From contig NZ_SCMU01000011.1 of the NCBI RefSeq assembly GCF_005503695.1, positions 20,982 through 84,981 of the forward strand: DNA of 64,000 nucleotides. Direction: 5' to 3'. This DNA is from Sphingopyxis sp. 2PD. Lineage in GTDB: Bacteria > Pseudomonadota > Alphaproteobacteria > Sphingomonadales > Sphingomonadaceae. The notes under the pieces were generated by a model. It searched no databases, had not been told where the DNA came from, and worked only from the letters and a program-made list of their open reading frames with translations. Below are positions 1 through 7,502 of the stretch, piece by piece. How positions within the stretch are numbered: position 1 is the stretch's first letter; the number at the start of each line of letters is the position of its first letter. Position numbers and translations under genes: made by a program.

Positions 1-313
1 TGTTGGCGCCGAGCCCGACCGCCCAGCGCATCGATTCGGGTGTGTTTTCGAACACCTCATGGTCGGGCGGATAGGCGTGGATGGCGGTGCAGGTGTCGCG
101 GCCGACCGCGGCGCGCTTGTCATAGAGGTGATAGACGCCGCGGTGGGCGATGAGTTTGGGCTTGCCGGCGGGGGCGGGTGCAAGCCAGCTCGCGTTGCTG
201 AGGGTGAGCCAGGCGACGAGCGCGGCGAAAAGCCACAGCGCGATTTTGGTGCCGCGACGCAGCGGCTTTTTCTGCGGGCCTTCGAGGGCGGTGGCCCAGT
301 CGTCGTGCGTCAT
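1..313 (-). CDS. Glycerophosphodiester phosphodiesterase family protein, 3' part missing
   Basis: Reading from the ATG at 313 towards base 1 gives about 104 residues with no stop, so the gene runs off the left edge. Residues about 18-38 form one hydrophobic segment (membrane anchor or uncleaved signal). After it comes LIAHRGVYHLYD and then ENTPESM. This is the H-R-G...E-N-T signature of the GDPD family, whose members hydrolyse glycerophosphodiesters to glycerol 3-phosphate and an alcohol. The catalytic second half (second His, Glu/Asp metal ligands) lies outside the window, so activity cannot be judged. The family call rests on the N-terminal motif only. Confidence 0.75.
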   Translation of the reverse strand, partial: MTHDDWATALEGPQKKPLRRGTKIALWLFAALVAWLTLSNASWLAPAPAGKPKLIAHRGVYHLYDKRAAVGRDTCTAIHAYPPDHEVFENTPESMRWAVGLGAN

Positions 314-328
314 TTCGTCCCCCCAATC

Positions 329-399
329 GTCACCCCGGACTTGATCCGGGGTCCATTCCCGCCGCGCCGCATGGACCCCGGATCAAGTCCGGGGTGACG
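329..399. repeat. REP-like inverted repeat, family A
   Basis: Two arms built on CCCCGGACTTGATCCGGGG face each other across about 15 bases between the GDPD gene and the ribF stop. Other copies lie at 58071-58162 and, interrupted by another repeat, at 28702-28797. This is the type of short intergenic palindrome common in sphingomonad genomes. Transcribed, it would form a strong hairpin. Confidence 0.8.
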
Positions 400-404
400 A
401 AGAA

Positions 405-1331
405 TTATAGGTCCGCCAACAAATCCCTCGCCGCATCGCAATCCTTGGCGATCTGCGCCATCAGCGCGTCCATGCTGTCATATTTCGCCTCGGGCCGGAT
501 GAAAGCGCGAAAAGCGACGTCGATTTCCTGGCCGTACAGATCCTCGGCGAAGTCGAAGAAATGCGGTTCGAGCAGTTCCTTCGGCGGCACGAAGCTCGGG
601 CGGATGCCGAGGTTCGCGGCGCCTTTCAGGATCCGCCCGTCCGGCAGTTTCCCGGTTACGGCATAGATGCCGTATTTCGGGCGCAGATAATTGCCCATGT
701 CGATATTGGCGGTGGGAAAGCCGAGCAGGCGCCCGTTCTTGTCTCCATGCTCGACGCGGCCGCGCACGGTGAAGGGGCGGGTGAGCAGGCGCGCGGCGGT
801 CGGGCAGTCACCTGCCTGCAGCGCTTCGCGGATGCGGCTCGACGAGATCACCGCGTCGTCCTCGACCGGCGCCACCATCTCGGTGAAGAAGCCGAGGCGG
901 CGGGCGTGGTCGGCCAGCGTCACGACATCGCCGCCGCGGCCCTTGCCGAACACGAAGTCGGCGCCGGTGACGACCCCCGCGGCGCCATAGCGGTCGAGCA
1001 GCAGGCCGGTGATGAAATCCTCCGCCGTCGTCCCTGCGAGCGCGGCGTCGAAGGGCAGGACAAGCATCGCGTCGGCGCCCGCCGCGGCGAAAAGTTCCTG
1101 CCTTTGGTCGAGCGTGGTGAGGCGGAAGGGCGGGACGTCGGGTTTGAAGAAGCGCACCGGATGCGGGTCGAAGGTCGCGACGATCGCGGGGCGGCCTTCG
1201 TCCTTTGCGTGGCGGACGGCGCGGCCGACGACCGCTTGGTGCCCGGCGTGGAAGCCGTCGAAGTTGCCGAGCGCAAGGACGCCGCCGCGCAGCGGAGCAT
1301 CGATGCGGGCGTGGCCGTCGAGGCAGATCAT
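405..1331 (-). CDS. ribF: Bifunctional riboflavin kinase / FAD synthetase
   Basis: The protein has about 308 residues, normal for RibF, which phosphorylates riboflavin to FMN and adenylylates FMN to FAD in the cytoplasm. The N-terminal nucleotidyltransferase motif ALGNFDGFHAGH is at residues 20-31. The C-terminal flavokinase half carries GFPTANIDM. I chose ATG 1331 over an in-frame TTG six bases upstream because GGGGAGGGG lies just upstream at a good ribosome-binding distance. That purine stretch is the inner edge of the inverted repeat at 1335-1463, so the repeat appears to supply the ribosome binding site. The gene lies downstream of the M19 dipeptidase on the same strand. Confidence 0.95.
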   Translation of the reverse strand: MICLDGHARIDAPLRGGVLALGNFDGFHAGHQAVVGRAVRHAKDEGRPAIVATFDPHPVRFFKPDVPPFRLTTLDQRQELFAAAGADAMLVLPFDAALAGTTAEDFITGLLLDRYGAAGVVTGADFVFGKGRGGDVVTLADHARRLGFFTEMVAPVEDDAVISSSRIREALQAGDCPTAARLLTRPFTVRGRVEHGDKNGRLLGFPTANIDMGNYLRPKYGIYAVTGKLPDGRILKGAANLGIRPSFVPPKELLEPHFFDFAEDLYGQEIDVAFRAFIRPEAKYDSMDALMAQIAKDCDAARDLLADL

Positions 1332-1334
1332 CGC

Positions 1335-1463
1335 CAACCCCTCCCCTTCAGGGGAGGGGCAGCGAGACTTGCGAACTTGTTCGCTAGTCGCAGCGGGGTG
1401 GGCCGCGAACGCTGCGCAAGACCGCTGGCCCCCACCCCAACCCCTCCCCTGAAGGGGAGGGGC
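1335..1463. repeat. REP-like inverted repeat, family B
   Basis: CCCCTCCCCTTCAGGGGAGGGG occurs at the left edge and again, mirrored, at the right edge. The interior contains GCAGCGAGACTTGC and CTAGTCGCAGCGGGGTGGG with a small hairpin (CGAACTTGTTCG). The same interior appears at 33177-33355, and a more divergent version at 18525-18687. This copy fills most of the gap between the M19 dipeptidase and ribF. Confidence 0.75.
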
Positions 1464-1494
1464 TTGATCAGCGCTGCACCGATACGCCGCACGG

Positions 1495-2676
1495 TCATGG
1501 CGCAGGCGGCGTCAGTGGAACCAGCCCCGCCTTGAGCACGCGCACCGCATTGCCGCCCATCGCGGCGCGGATTTCGGCGTCGCTGAACCCGGCGTCGATC
1601 AGCGCCTGCGTCACCTGCACCAGCTTCGACGTGTCGAAACGCACCGTGGTGGCGCCGTCATAGTCGCTGCCGAGCGCGACATGGTCGATGCCGACGAGGT
1701 CGCGGACATGCTTCATCGCCTTGGCGATGCTGGCGGGCGAGGTGTCGCAGATCGCGGCGTCCCAATAGCCGATGCCGACAAGGCCACCCGTTGCGGCGAC
1801 GCCCCGGATTTGTTCGTCGGAGAGGTTGCGATTGACCTTGCACGTCGCCTGCACCCCGCCGTGGCTCGAGACGACGGGGCGGCGCGCCATTTTGAGGATG
1901 TCGGCGACGCAGGCGTTCGAGCAATGCGCGATATCGACGATCATGCCCTTCGCCTCCATCGCGGTGACGACCTGGCGCCCGAACGGGGTGAGGCCGCCTT
2001 TCTTGAGCCCGTGCATCGATCCGGCGAGATCATTGTCGAAGAAATGGGTGAGCCCCGCCATGCGGAAGCTCGCAGCGTAGAGCTTGCCCAAATTGGCGAG
2101 CTTGCCCTCGAGCGGGTGCAACCCTTCGATACTGAGCAGCGCGCCGGTGGTCAGCGGCTTGCCCCTGCGCGCCGCAAGCAGCGCGTCGAGATCGGCGGCG
2201 GTGGCGACAGCGCGCAGCTTGCCGTCCGACGCCGCCACCGCGCGGTGCAGCTTTTCGGCGTGCCACAGCGAGCGTTCGAGCAGCGAGTTCCACGTCCGCA
2301 CCGGCTGGAGCTGCGCGATCACCAGGCTGGTGATATTGTCGGTGTCGCCGCTGTTGGCGTCGTAATTCTGCCCCTTGGGCGATTTGGTCGTGCTGGCGAG
2401 GATTTGCAGCGCGACATTGCCGTCCTCGAGCCGCGGCAGGTCCATATGGCCGCGGGTCGCGCGGTCGAGGATGTCGCGTTTCCACAGCAGGGTGTCGCTG
2501 TGCAGGTCGACGATGGTCAGCGTTTTGTGCAGCGCCTTGGCGCGCTCGCTGACTTGCGGCAGCGGCTTGCCGTCGATCTGGTTGGTGCCGCGCTCGATGA
2601 TCCCCGGCGCGAGCGCGAAAAAGGCGAGTGCGGCGAGAGCGATGACGAGCAGGATTCCGGTCAGCCAGCGGCGCAT
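1495..2676 (-). CDS. Membrane-anchored dipeptidase, peptidase M19 family
   Basis: The protein has 393 residues. Residues 4-25 are hydrophobic (signal anchor), so the enzyme should act in the periplasm. VDLHSD at about residues 56-61 gives the first zinc ligands of the renal-dipeptidase fold. Later VDIAHCS, SSHGG and ALGSDYDG are the usual M19 metal and substrate motifs. Family members cleave dipeptides, including ones with a D-residue at the C-terminal position; the substrate here is unknown. The gene starts four bases after the folA stop, so it probably belongs to the purE-purK-folA transcript. A second M19 gene lies at 44205-45461. Confidence 0.9.
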   Translation of the reverse strand: MRRWLTGILLVIALAALAFFALAPGIIERGTNQIDGKPLPQVSERAKALHKTLTIVDLHSDTLLWKRDILDRATRGHMDLPRLEDGNVALQILASTTKSPKGQNYDANSGDTDNITSLVIAQLQPVRTWNSLLERSLWHAEKLHRAVAASDGKLRAVATAADLDALLAARRGKPLTTGALLSIEGLHPLEGKLANLGKLYAASFRMAGLTHFFDNDLAGSMHGLKKGGLTPFGRQVVTAMEAKGMIVDIAHCSNACVADILKMARRPVVSSHGGVQATCKVNRNLSDEQIRGVAATGGLVGIGYWDAAICDTSPASIAKAMKHVRDLVGIDHVALGSDYDGATTVRFDTSKLVQVTQALIDAGFSDAEIRAAMGGNAVRVLKAGLVPLTPPAP

Positions 2677-2680
2677 CGGT

Positions 2681-3172
2681 CTAGATCCTTGTCAATGTGA
2701 CGAAACTGTATGCGGGGCGCCCGGCGTCGTCGGCGGGATGATCGTCGCGCGCGACTTCGCGCCATTCGGCGGGGTCGGGATAGGCGATGACCGCGTCGCC
2801 TTTCGGTTCGAGCCCGACTTCGGTCAGCTCGATGCGGTCGGCCTGGGGCAGGAACAGGCGATAGATTTCGGCGCCGCCGATCACCATGACGTGCGGGGCG
2901 TTGGCGAGCTTCAGGGCTTCCTCGATCGTCGCGACGGGCTCGGCGCCCTCGTCCTGCCAGTCGGGATCGCGGGTGAGGACGATGTGGCGGCGCCCTTCCA
3001 GAATTGCGGGCAGGCTGTCGAAGGTCTTGCGCCCCATGATCATCGGTCGGCCCATGGTGAGCTGTTTGAAGCGGCGGAGGTCGGCGGGCAGGTGCCAGGG
3101 CATCTTGCCGCCCGCGCCGATCACGCCATTGGCGGCGCGCGCGAGGATCAGGGTGATTTTGGGGTGATTCAT
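2681..3172 (-). CDS. folA: Dihydrofolate reductase
   Basis: The protein has 163 residues, typical length. It opens MNHPKITLILARAANGVIG and carries MPWHLPADL (substrate and NADPH loop), MGRKTFDSL and VIGGAEIY, the standard DHFR motifs. It reduces dihydrofolate to tetrahydrofolate with NADPH. The ATG at 3172 overlaps the purK stop as ATGA, so translation is probably coupled. In-frame sequence further upstream lies inside purK and has no independent support as a start. Placement with purE/purK links folate and purine one-carbon metabolism. Confidence 0.95.
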   Translation of the reverse strand: MNHPKITLILARAANGVIGAGGKMPWHLPADLRRFKQLTMGRPMIMGRKTFDSLPAILEGRRHIVLTRDPDWQDEGAEPVATIEEALKLANAPHVMVIGGAEIYRLFLPQADRIELTEVGLEPKGDAVIAYPDPAEWREVARDDHPADDAGRPAYSFVTLTRI

Positions 3173-4242
3173 GCCGGCGTGGTTCCGACCCAGGTTGCGT
3201 GGCCGAGCTTGCGGCCGGCGCGCACCTCGGTCTTGCCATAATGATGAACGTGGCACGCGCCGTCGGCGAGCAGCGCGGGGACGGCGCCGATGTCGGCGCC
3301 GATCAGGTTGCGCATCGTGACGGGAAGCGCGGTGGTCGCGGTGCTGCCGAGCGGTAGCCCGGCGACCGCGCGGATATGGTTTTCGAACTGGCTGGTGACC
3401 GCGCCTTCGATCGTCCAGTGGCCGCTGTTGTGGACGCGCGGCGCCATCTCGTTGAAGATCGGGCCATCGGCGGTGGCAAAGAACTCGCCGGTCAGCACCC
3501 CGACATAGTCGAGATCGTCGGCGATGCGCGCCATCAGCGCGCGCGCTTCGTCCTGTTGGTCGCGGACGATTTGCGGCGGCGGCAGGCTGGAGGTGGCGAG
3601 GATGCCGCCTTCGTGGACGTTGACGCTGCTGTCCCAGAAGCGCGTCTCGCCATCGATGCCGCGCACCAGAATGACCGAAAATTCATGCGCGAAGGTGACA
3701 AAGCCTTCGAGGATCGCGGCATGGCGGTCGATGCCGTCCCACGCGGCGTCGGCGTCGGCGGGGGTCGCGAGCCGCGCCTGCCCCTTGCCGTCATAGCCCA
3801 TGCGCAGCGTCTTGAGGATCGCGGGCGCGCCGATTTCGGCGAGCGCGGCGCCCAGCGCAGCGCGGTCGGGGACGGCGGCAAAGGGGGCGGGGCGCCCGCC
3901 GAGCCCGGTCACGAAATTCTTTTCGGTCAGCCGGTCCTGCGCGATCTCGAGCGCCTGCGCGCCGGGGCGCACCGCCACATGCCCCGACAGGAAGCGGACC
4001 GTATCGACGGGGACATTTTCGAACTCGATCGTCACCGCGTCGCAACCCGCGGCAAAGGCGGCGAGGCGCGGTTCGTCGTCCCATGCCGCCTGCGTGTGGT
4101 GCGCCGCGACCTCGGCTGCGACGCTTTCATGGTCGGGGGCGTAGATATGCACCTGATAGCCAAGCTGCGCCGCCGCAACGCTGAGCATCCGGCCGAGCTG
4201 GCCGCCGCCGAGGATGCCGATCGTCGAACCGGGTGCGAGCAA
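3169..4242 (-). CDS. purK: 5-(carboxyamino)imidazole ribonucleotide synthase
   Basis: An ATP-grasp enzyme that carboxylates AIR to N5-CAIR, the step before PurE. The N-terminal GILGGGQLGRML and the later EFENVP, MGYDGKGQ and NEMAPRVHNSGHWT motifs identify PurK. The start is uncertain. A TTG at 4242, five bases after the purE stop, gives 357 residues and places the glycine-rich motif at about residue 10, as in other PurK proteins. Longer starts would read back through purE. It overlaps folA by four bases downstream. Confidence 0.93.
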   Translation of the reverse strand: MLAPGSTIGILGGGQLGRMLSVAAAQLGYQVHIYAPDHESVAAEVAAHHTQAAWDDEPRLAAFAAGCDAVTIEFENVPVDTVRFLSGHVAVRPGAQALEIAQDRLTEKNFVTGLGGRPAPFAAVPDRAALGAALAEIGAPAILKTLRMGYDGKGQARLATPADADAAWDGIDRHAAILEGFVTFAHEFSVILVRGIDGETRFWDSSVNVHEGGILATSSLPPPQIVRDQQDEARALMARIADDLDYVGVLTGEFFATADGPIFNEMAPRVHNSGHWTIEGAVTSQFENHIRAVAGLPLGSTATTALPVTMRNLIGADIGAVPALLADGACHVHHYGKTEVRAGRKLGHATWVGTTPA

Positions 4243-4246
4243 GCGA

Positions 4247-4744
4247 TCAGCCCTCGCGTACTGGGTGGGGGGCGACGCTGTTGGTCTGTTCGGCGCGCCA
4301 GGCATCGAGTTTTTGCGCCAGATCGGAGTCATTATTGGCGAGCAGCGCGGCGGCGAACAGGCCGGCATTGGTCGCCCCCGCCTTGCCGATTGCAAAGGTC
4401 GCGACGGGCACACCGCCGGGCATCTGGACGATCGAATAGAGGCTGTCGACCCCGTTCAGGGCCGCCGACTGGACGGGGACGCCGAGCACGGGCACCCGCG
4501 TCATCGCCGCGACCATGCCGGGCAGATGCGCGGCGCCGCCCGCGCCGGCGATGATCGCTCGCAGGCCGCGCGCCGCGGCGCCTTTGGCATAGTCGACGAG
4601 GCGATCGGGGGTGCGGTGCGCCGACACGATCTGGACGTCGTGCGCGATGCCGAATTGTTCGAGGATCTGGACCGCATGGGCCATCGTCGGCCAGTCCGAC
4701 TGGCTGCCCATGATAACACCGACTTGCGGCGCTTCGTCGCCCAT
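4247..4744 (-). CDS. purE: N5-carboxyaminoimidazole ribonucleotide mutase
   Basis: The protein has 165 residues, the normal class I PurE size. [14 protein letters not shown] and VSAHRTPDR are the signature substrate-binding segments, followed by a [11 protein letters not shown] loop. It converts N5-CAIR to CAIR in purine synthesis and works with PurK, encoded next. ATG 4744 is preferred over an in-frame GTG at 4759 because GGAGGG sits seven bases before the ATG. It is the first gene of the minus-strand purE-purK-folA-M19 run. Confidence 0.94.
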   Translation of the reverse strand: MGDEAPQVGVIMGSQSDWPTMAHAVQILEQFGIAHDVQIVSAHRTPDRLVDYAKGAAARGLRAIIAGAGGAAHLPGMVAAMTRVPVLGVPVQSAALNGVDSLYSIVQMPGGVPVATFAIGKAGATNAGLFAAALLANNDSDLAQKLDAWRAEQTNSVAPHPVREG

Positions 4745-4951
4745 CACCCAACCCTCCACACAGCGGCCGTTATTCGCGCGATGAATCGCCGCCGCACCCC
4801 CCTAGCGACTGCGCCGCGCGCGGGCAACGGCACCGAACATGCAATACTGACTCGCGCGTTTACCGATTGGTATCAAGTCGCAGCTAGGGTTGCCGCGCAA
4901 TATCCGTCGGCATCGGGCCGATGAATAAGGGTTGGTTTGCGGGGACGTTGA

Positions 4952-5596
4952 ATGGATAGCGTAGGGGGGGCACGGATCGCGGTCGACCAGTTCGGCTCCG
5001 TCGCCGTCGACTCCATCGAAGATCAGCTGCGGGAGATCCGCCGGGAACGCGACGCGCTGCGCCGCGAAAACCGGGTGCTGAAGATCGCCGTGGCCGAACT
5101 GGAACGGGTGTCGGAACGGGACACGCTGACCCCCTTGTTCAACCGCCGCTATTTCCTGACCGCGATCCATCACCGCATCGCGCGATTCGAGCGCCATGCC
5201 GAGCGCGCCGCAGTGGTGTTTGTCGACGTCAACCAGCTGAAATATATCAATGACAGCTTTGGCCATGCCGCGGGCGACTTCGCCCTGATGGAGATTGCCA
5301 AGCGGCTCGCCGAATCGATCCGCGCCACCGATGTCGCGGCGCGCATCGGCGGCGACGAATTCGGGCTGATCCTCGACCAGTCGAGCGAAGAGGGCGCGCG
5401 CGCCCAGATCGCCCGGCTGGGCGATGTGCTGACGGCGGCGCCCGCGGCGTATGACGGGCATGAAATCGCGCTGTCGGCCTGTTTCGGGATCGCGATGCTC
5501 CAGTCGGGGATGACCGAATCGGACATTTTGGCTGCCGCCGACCGTGATATGTATCGCAACAAGCAGGGGCAGGGTTCGGCCCCCGGTCACCGCTAA
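4952..5596 (+). CDS. Diguanylate cyclase (GGDEF domain)
   Basis: The protein has 214 residues with no membrane segment. Residues about 25-55 are heptad-like and charged (probable coiled coil), then a GGDEF domain follows: DTLTPLFNRRYF, VFVDVNQLKYIND, HAAGDFAL and the active-site RIGGDEFG. RATD five residues before GGDEF is an intact inhibitory I-site (RxxD), so product feedback is expected. It should make cyclic di-GMP from two GTP. There is no sensory domain, so control must come through the short N-terminus or a partner. A PilZ protein, a possible cyclic di-GMP receptor, is encoded far away at 57429-57962. Confidence 0.92.
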   Translation: MDSVGGARIAVDQFGSVAVDSIEDQLREIRRERDALRRENRVLKIAVAELERVSERDTLTPLFNRRYFLTAIHHRIARFERHAERAAVVFVDVNQLKYINDSFGHAAGDFALMEIAKRLAESIRATDVAARIGGDEFGLILDQSSEEGARAQIARLGDVLTAAPAAYDGHEIALSACFGIAMLQSGMTESDILAAADRDMYRNKQGQGSAPGHR

Positions 5597-5663
5597 CCCG
5601 CCATTAACCAAATGAGCGCATCGTCCCGTCAGGACATTCATTGTCCGAAAAGGGGGGTGAGTG

Positions 5664-5993
5664 ATGCGTACCCAAGCCGACCCATATCATGACATTCAGG
5701 ACCGGATTACCGGGCAGATCGGCGCGCTGGCCGAAGCGCTGCCGCATTGCGCGCTGGCCCAGATCGTCCAGGGCATCGATGACATCCGCTGCCTGGCGCG
5801 CGACAACGGCTTTGCTGCGGTCGAAACGCTGGCGAGCCGGCTCGAATCGGCGGTCGCCGGTGGTGGCTATCGCGCCGCGATCCTGACCTATCTTGACGCG
5901 ATGAGCGACGCCGCGACGGTGCCGCGCGGCCCTCTGCCTGCTGCCGCACAAGAGGCGTGGCTGGCATCGGTCGCGATGCGGCTCGGTCATTGA
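5664..5993 (+). CDS. Small cytoplasmic protein of unknown function
   Basis: The protein has 109 residues, starting at ATG 5664 behind AGGGGGGTG (an in-frame GTG lies just before it). It is predicted helical, with no signal peptide, cysteines or recognisable motif. It begins 67 bases after the diguanylate cyclase and is followed within 35 bases by a membrane protein gene, so it may share a transcript with the cyclase. I do not recognise a family. Confidence 0.7.
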   Translation: MRTQADPYHDIQDRITGQIGALAEALPHCALAQIVQGIDDIRCLARDNGFAAVETLASRLESAVAGGGYRAAILTYLDAMSDAATVPRGPLPAAAQEAWLASVAMRLGH

Positions 5994-6025
5994 CGGTTCC
6001 CACCTGACAATTCAGACGGGTTTTC

Positions 6026-6595
6026 ATGGATGCAATCATGCTCGCGCTGGTGGCGGTGCTGCTGGCCAATGCCGACGGGCGCAGCGGGATTTTGCTGTCG
6101 CGGCTGCTCAGCGCGCGCCCGGACCGGCGTGTCGTCTTCGGCATCGCTTTTGGCGCCTTCCTGCTCAATGCCATCATCGCGGCAACCGCGGGGGCGATCG
6201 CCAACCGGATGATCGGACAGGGCGTCGCGGCGCTGCTGGTGGCCTTCGCCATGCTTTCGGCCGCCGCGGCGCTGCTGTGGCGCGGGCGGGGGTTGTTGTT
6301 TGACGACAAGGCTTTGACCGCGACCCCGACGATGCTGGCGGGGCGGCTGCTGATTGCGCAGTTCGGCGACCGCAGCCATTTCCTGATCGGCGCGCTGGCG
6401 GCGACCAGCGGCGCGGGGCAATGGGCGGCGGCGGGCGCGCTGGTCGGCTGGACGCTGGCGATGCTGCCATTCCTTGCTTTTGGCCCGACGCTGGCCGATC
6501 GGCGTGCGGCGCATGTCGTGCGCTGGGCGAGCGCCGTGATCCTGACGATCTGGGGGCTGCGCACCGCGATGGGCGCATTTGGTTTGATCGGCTGA
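6026..6595 (+). CDS. TMEM165/GDT1-like (UPF0016) membrane protein
   Basis: The protein has 189 residues and about six membrane segments in two halves, the layout of the UPF0016 family of Mn/Ca-H antiporters. The second half has QFGDRSHFLIGALAA, close to the family's E-x-G-D-K/R-S/T motif but with Gln for Glu. The first half has NADGRSGIL where the canonical motif would be. Both key acidic positions are thus altered, so either the substrate differs or transport is lost. It is followed by Dps, which could fit a metal or oxidative stress role, but no shared control is visible. Confidence 0.6.
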   Translation: MDAIMLALVAVLLANADGRSGILLSRLLSARPDRRVVFGIAFGAFLLNAIIAATAGAIANRMIGQGVAALLVAFAMLSAAAALLWRGRGLLFDDKALTATPTMLAGRLLIAQFGDRSHFLIGALAATSGAGQWAAAGALVGWTLAMLPFLAFGPTLADRRAAHVVRWASAVILTIWGLRTAMGAFGLIG

Positions 6596-6704
6596 CGCGT
6601 TTTGCAGTCCATGCTTCATCGCTTTTGCCGATGAGTGCAACCGACAGCTTTCATGGCAAACGGCGCGGCAGTCCCTATATAGGGGCAGCAGAAAGGATAT
6701 TCCC

Positions 6705-7160
6705 ATGTCCCAGAACAACCAACCGGCGGTAGCCGACGCGCTCAACGCGCTGCTCGCCGACAGCTTTGCTCTCTATCTCAAGACCAAAAATTATCACTGG
6801 CACGTGCAGGGGCCGCGCTTTCGCGAACTGCATCTGCTGTTCGACGAACAGGCGGCACAGATTTTCGCGACCACCGACCTGATCGCCGAACGGGTGCGCA
6901 AGAATGGCGCGCGGACCCTCCAGTCGATCGGCGACATCGGCCGCCGTGCGTCGATTCGCGACGATGATACGGCGGGCGCCGATGCCGAGGCGATGATCCG
7001 GACGCTGGCCGACGACAACAAGATTTTGCTGGGCCAGCTGAAAGAGGTCAAGGCCGCGGCGGAGGCCGACGGCGACATCGCGACGAGCGGGCTGGTCGAC
7101 ACCTGGGCCGACGAGACGCAGCAGCGGATCTGGTTCCTGGAGGCGACGCTGGGCTATTGA
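6705..7160 (+). CDS. dps: Dps family DNA-protection / mini-ferritin protein
   Basis: The protein has 151 residues. KTKNYHWHVQGPRF followed by LHLLFDEQ is the Dps ferroxidase signature, with the His and the Asp/Glu ligands contributed by two subunits of a dodecamer. These proteins oxidise Fe(II) with peroxide, store iron and may coat DNA. The N-terminus lacks a Lys-rich tail, so DNA binding is not assured. ATG 6705 follows AAGGA at a good distance. No OxyR-type site can be identified with confidence upstream. Confidence 0.93.
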   Translation: MSQNNQPAVADALNALLADSFALYLKTKNYHWHVQGPRFRELHLLFDEQAAQIFATTDLIAERVRKNGARTLQSIGDIGRRASIRDDDTAGADAEAMIRTLADDNKILLGQLKEVKAAAEADGDIATSGLVDTWADETQQRIWFLEATLGY

Positions 7161-7191
7161 GACCCGCCGGATTTGGGGGTGGGGAGCGGAC

Positions 7192-7422
7192 GCACCTAAA
7201 CCGTCGCCCCCGCGAAGGCGGGGGCCGCTAGCGTCTGACCCGCTCAGGTTGAATCAAGTCACCGTAGCCCTGAGCCTGTCGAAGGGCGATTATCGGCGAG
7301 AAGCGCCCTTCGACAGGCTCAGGGCTACGGATCAATTTGAACTGGACAGAACTCTAGCGGCCTATTTCTGCATAGCGGCGTAAACCGACAGCGGCCCCCG
7401 CCTGCGCGGGGGCGACGGCTAG
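7192..7422. repeat. Nested REP-like repeats: family D arms enclosing a family C unit
   Basis: This is most of the 342-base gap between dps and the cold-shock gene. Outer arms GTCGCCCCCGCGAAGGC (from 7192) and its mirror (to 7422) match the compact family D palindrome at 20526-20614. Between them, 7242-7356, lies a family C unit with core AGCCTGTCGAAGGGCG and its inverse. A second complete copy of that roughly 115-base unit, in opposite orientation, lies at 10638-10752. The arrangement reads as one repeat inserted in the loop of another. Confidence 0.75.
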
Positions 7423-7453
7423 TTTCGGCCGGAAACCCAACCGCAGCCAAACA

Positions 7454-7482
7454 AAAAAGGGCGGCCCGCAAGCCGCCCTTTT
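7454..7482 (-). terminator. Rho-independent terminator of the cold-shock gene
   Basis: Stem AGGGCGGC / GCCGCCCT with a short loop lies directly after the stop of the minus-strand gene at 7503. An A-run on the plus strand (7454-7459) gives the T-run for minus-strand transcripts. Confidence 0.8.
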
Positions 7483-7502
7483 CATATCCGGTTATCGGCC
7501 GA

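Noticed and set aside
59..397. Plus-strand 112-codon frame at the left edge
   Set aside because: It runs opposite the GDPD start and through a palindromic repeat, and its sequence has no protein-like pattern.
1338..1494. FMN riboswitch before ribF
   Set aside because: The region is an inverted repeat and shows no RFN-element sequence; the simple palindrome explains it.
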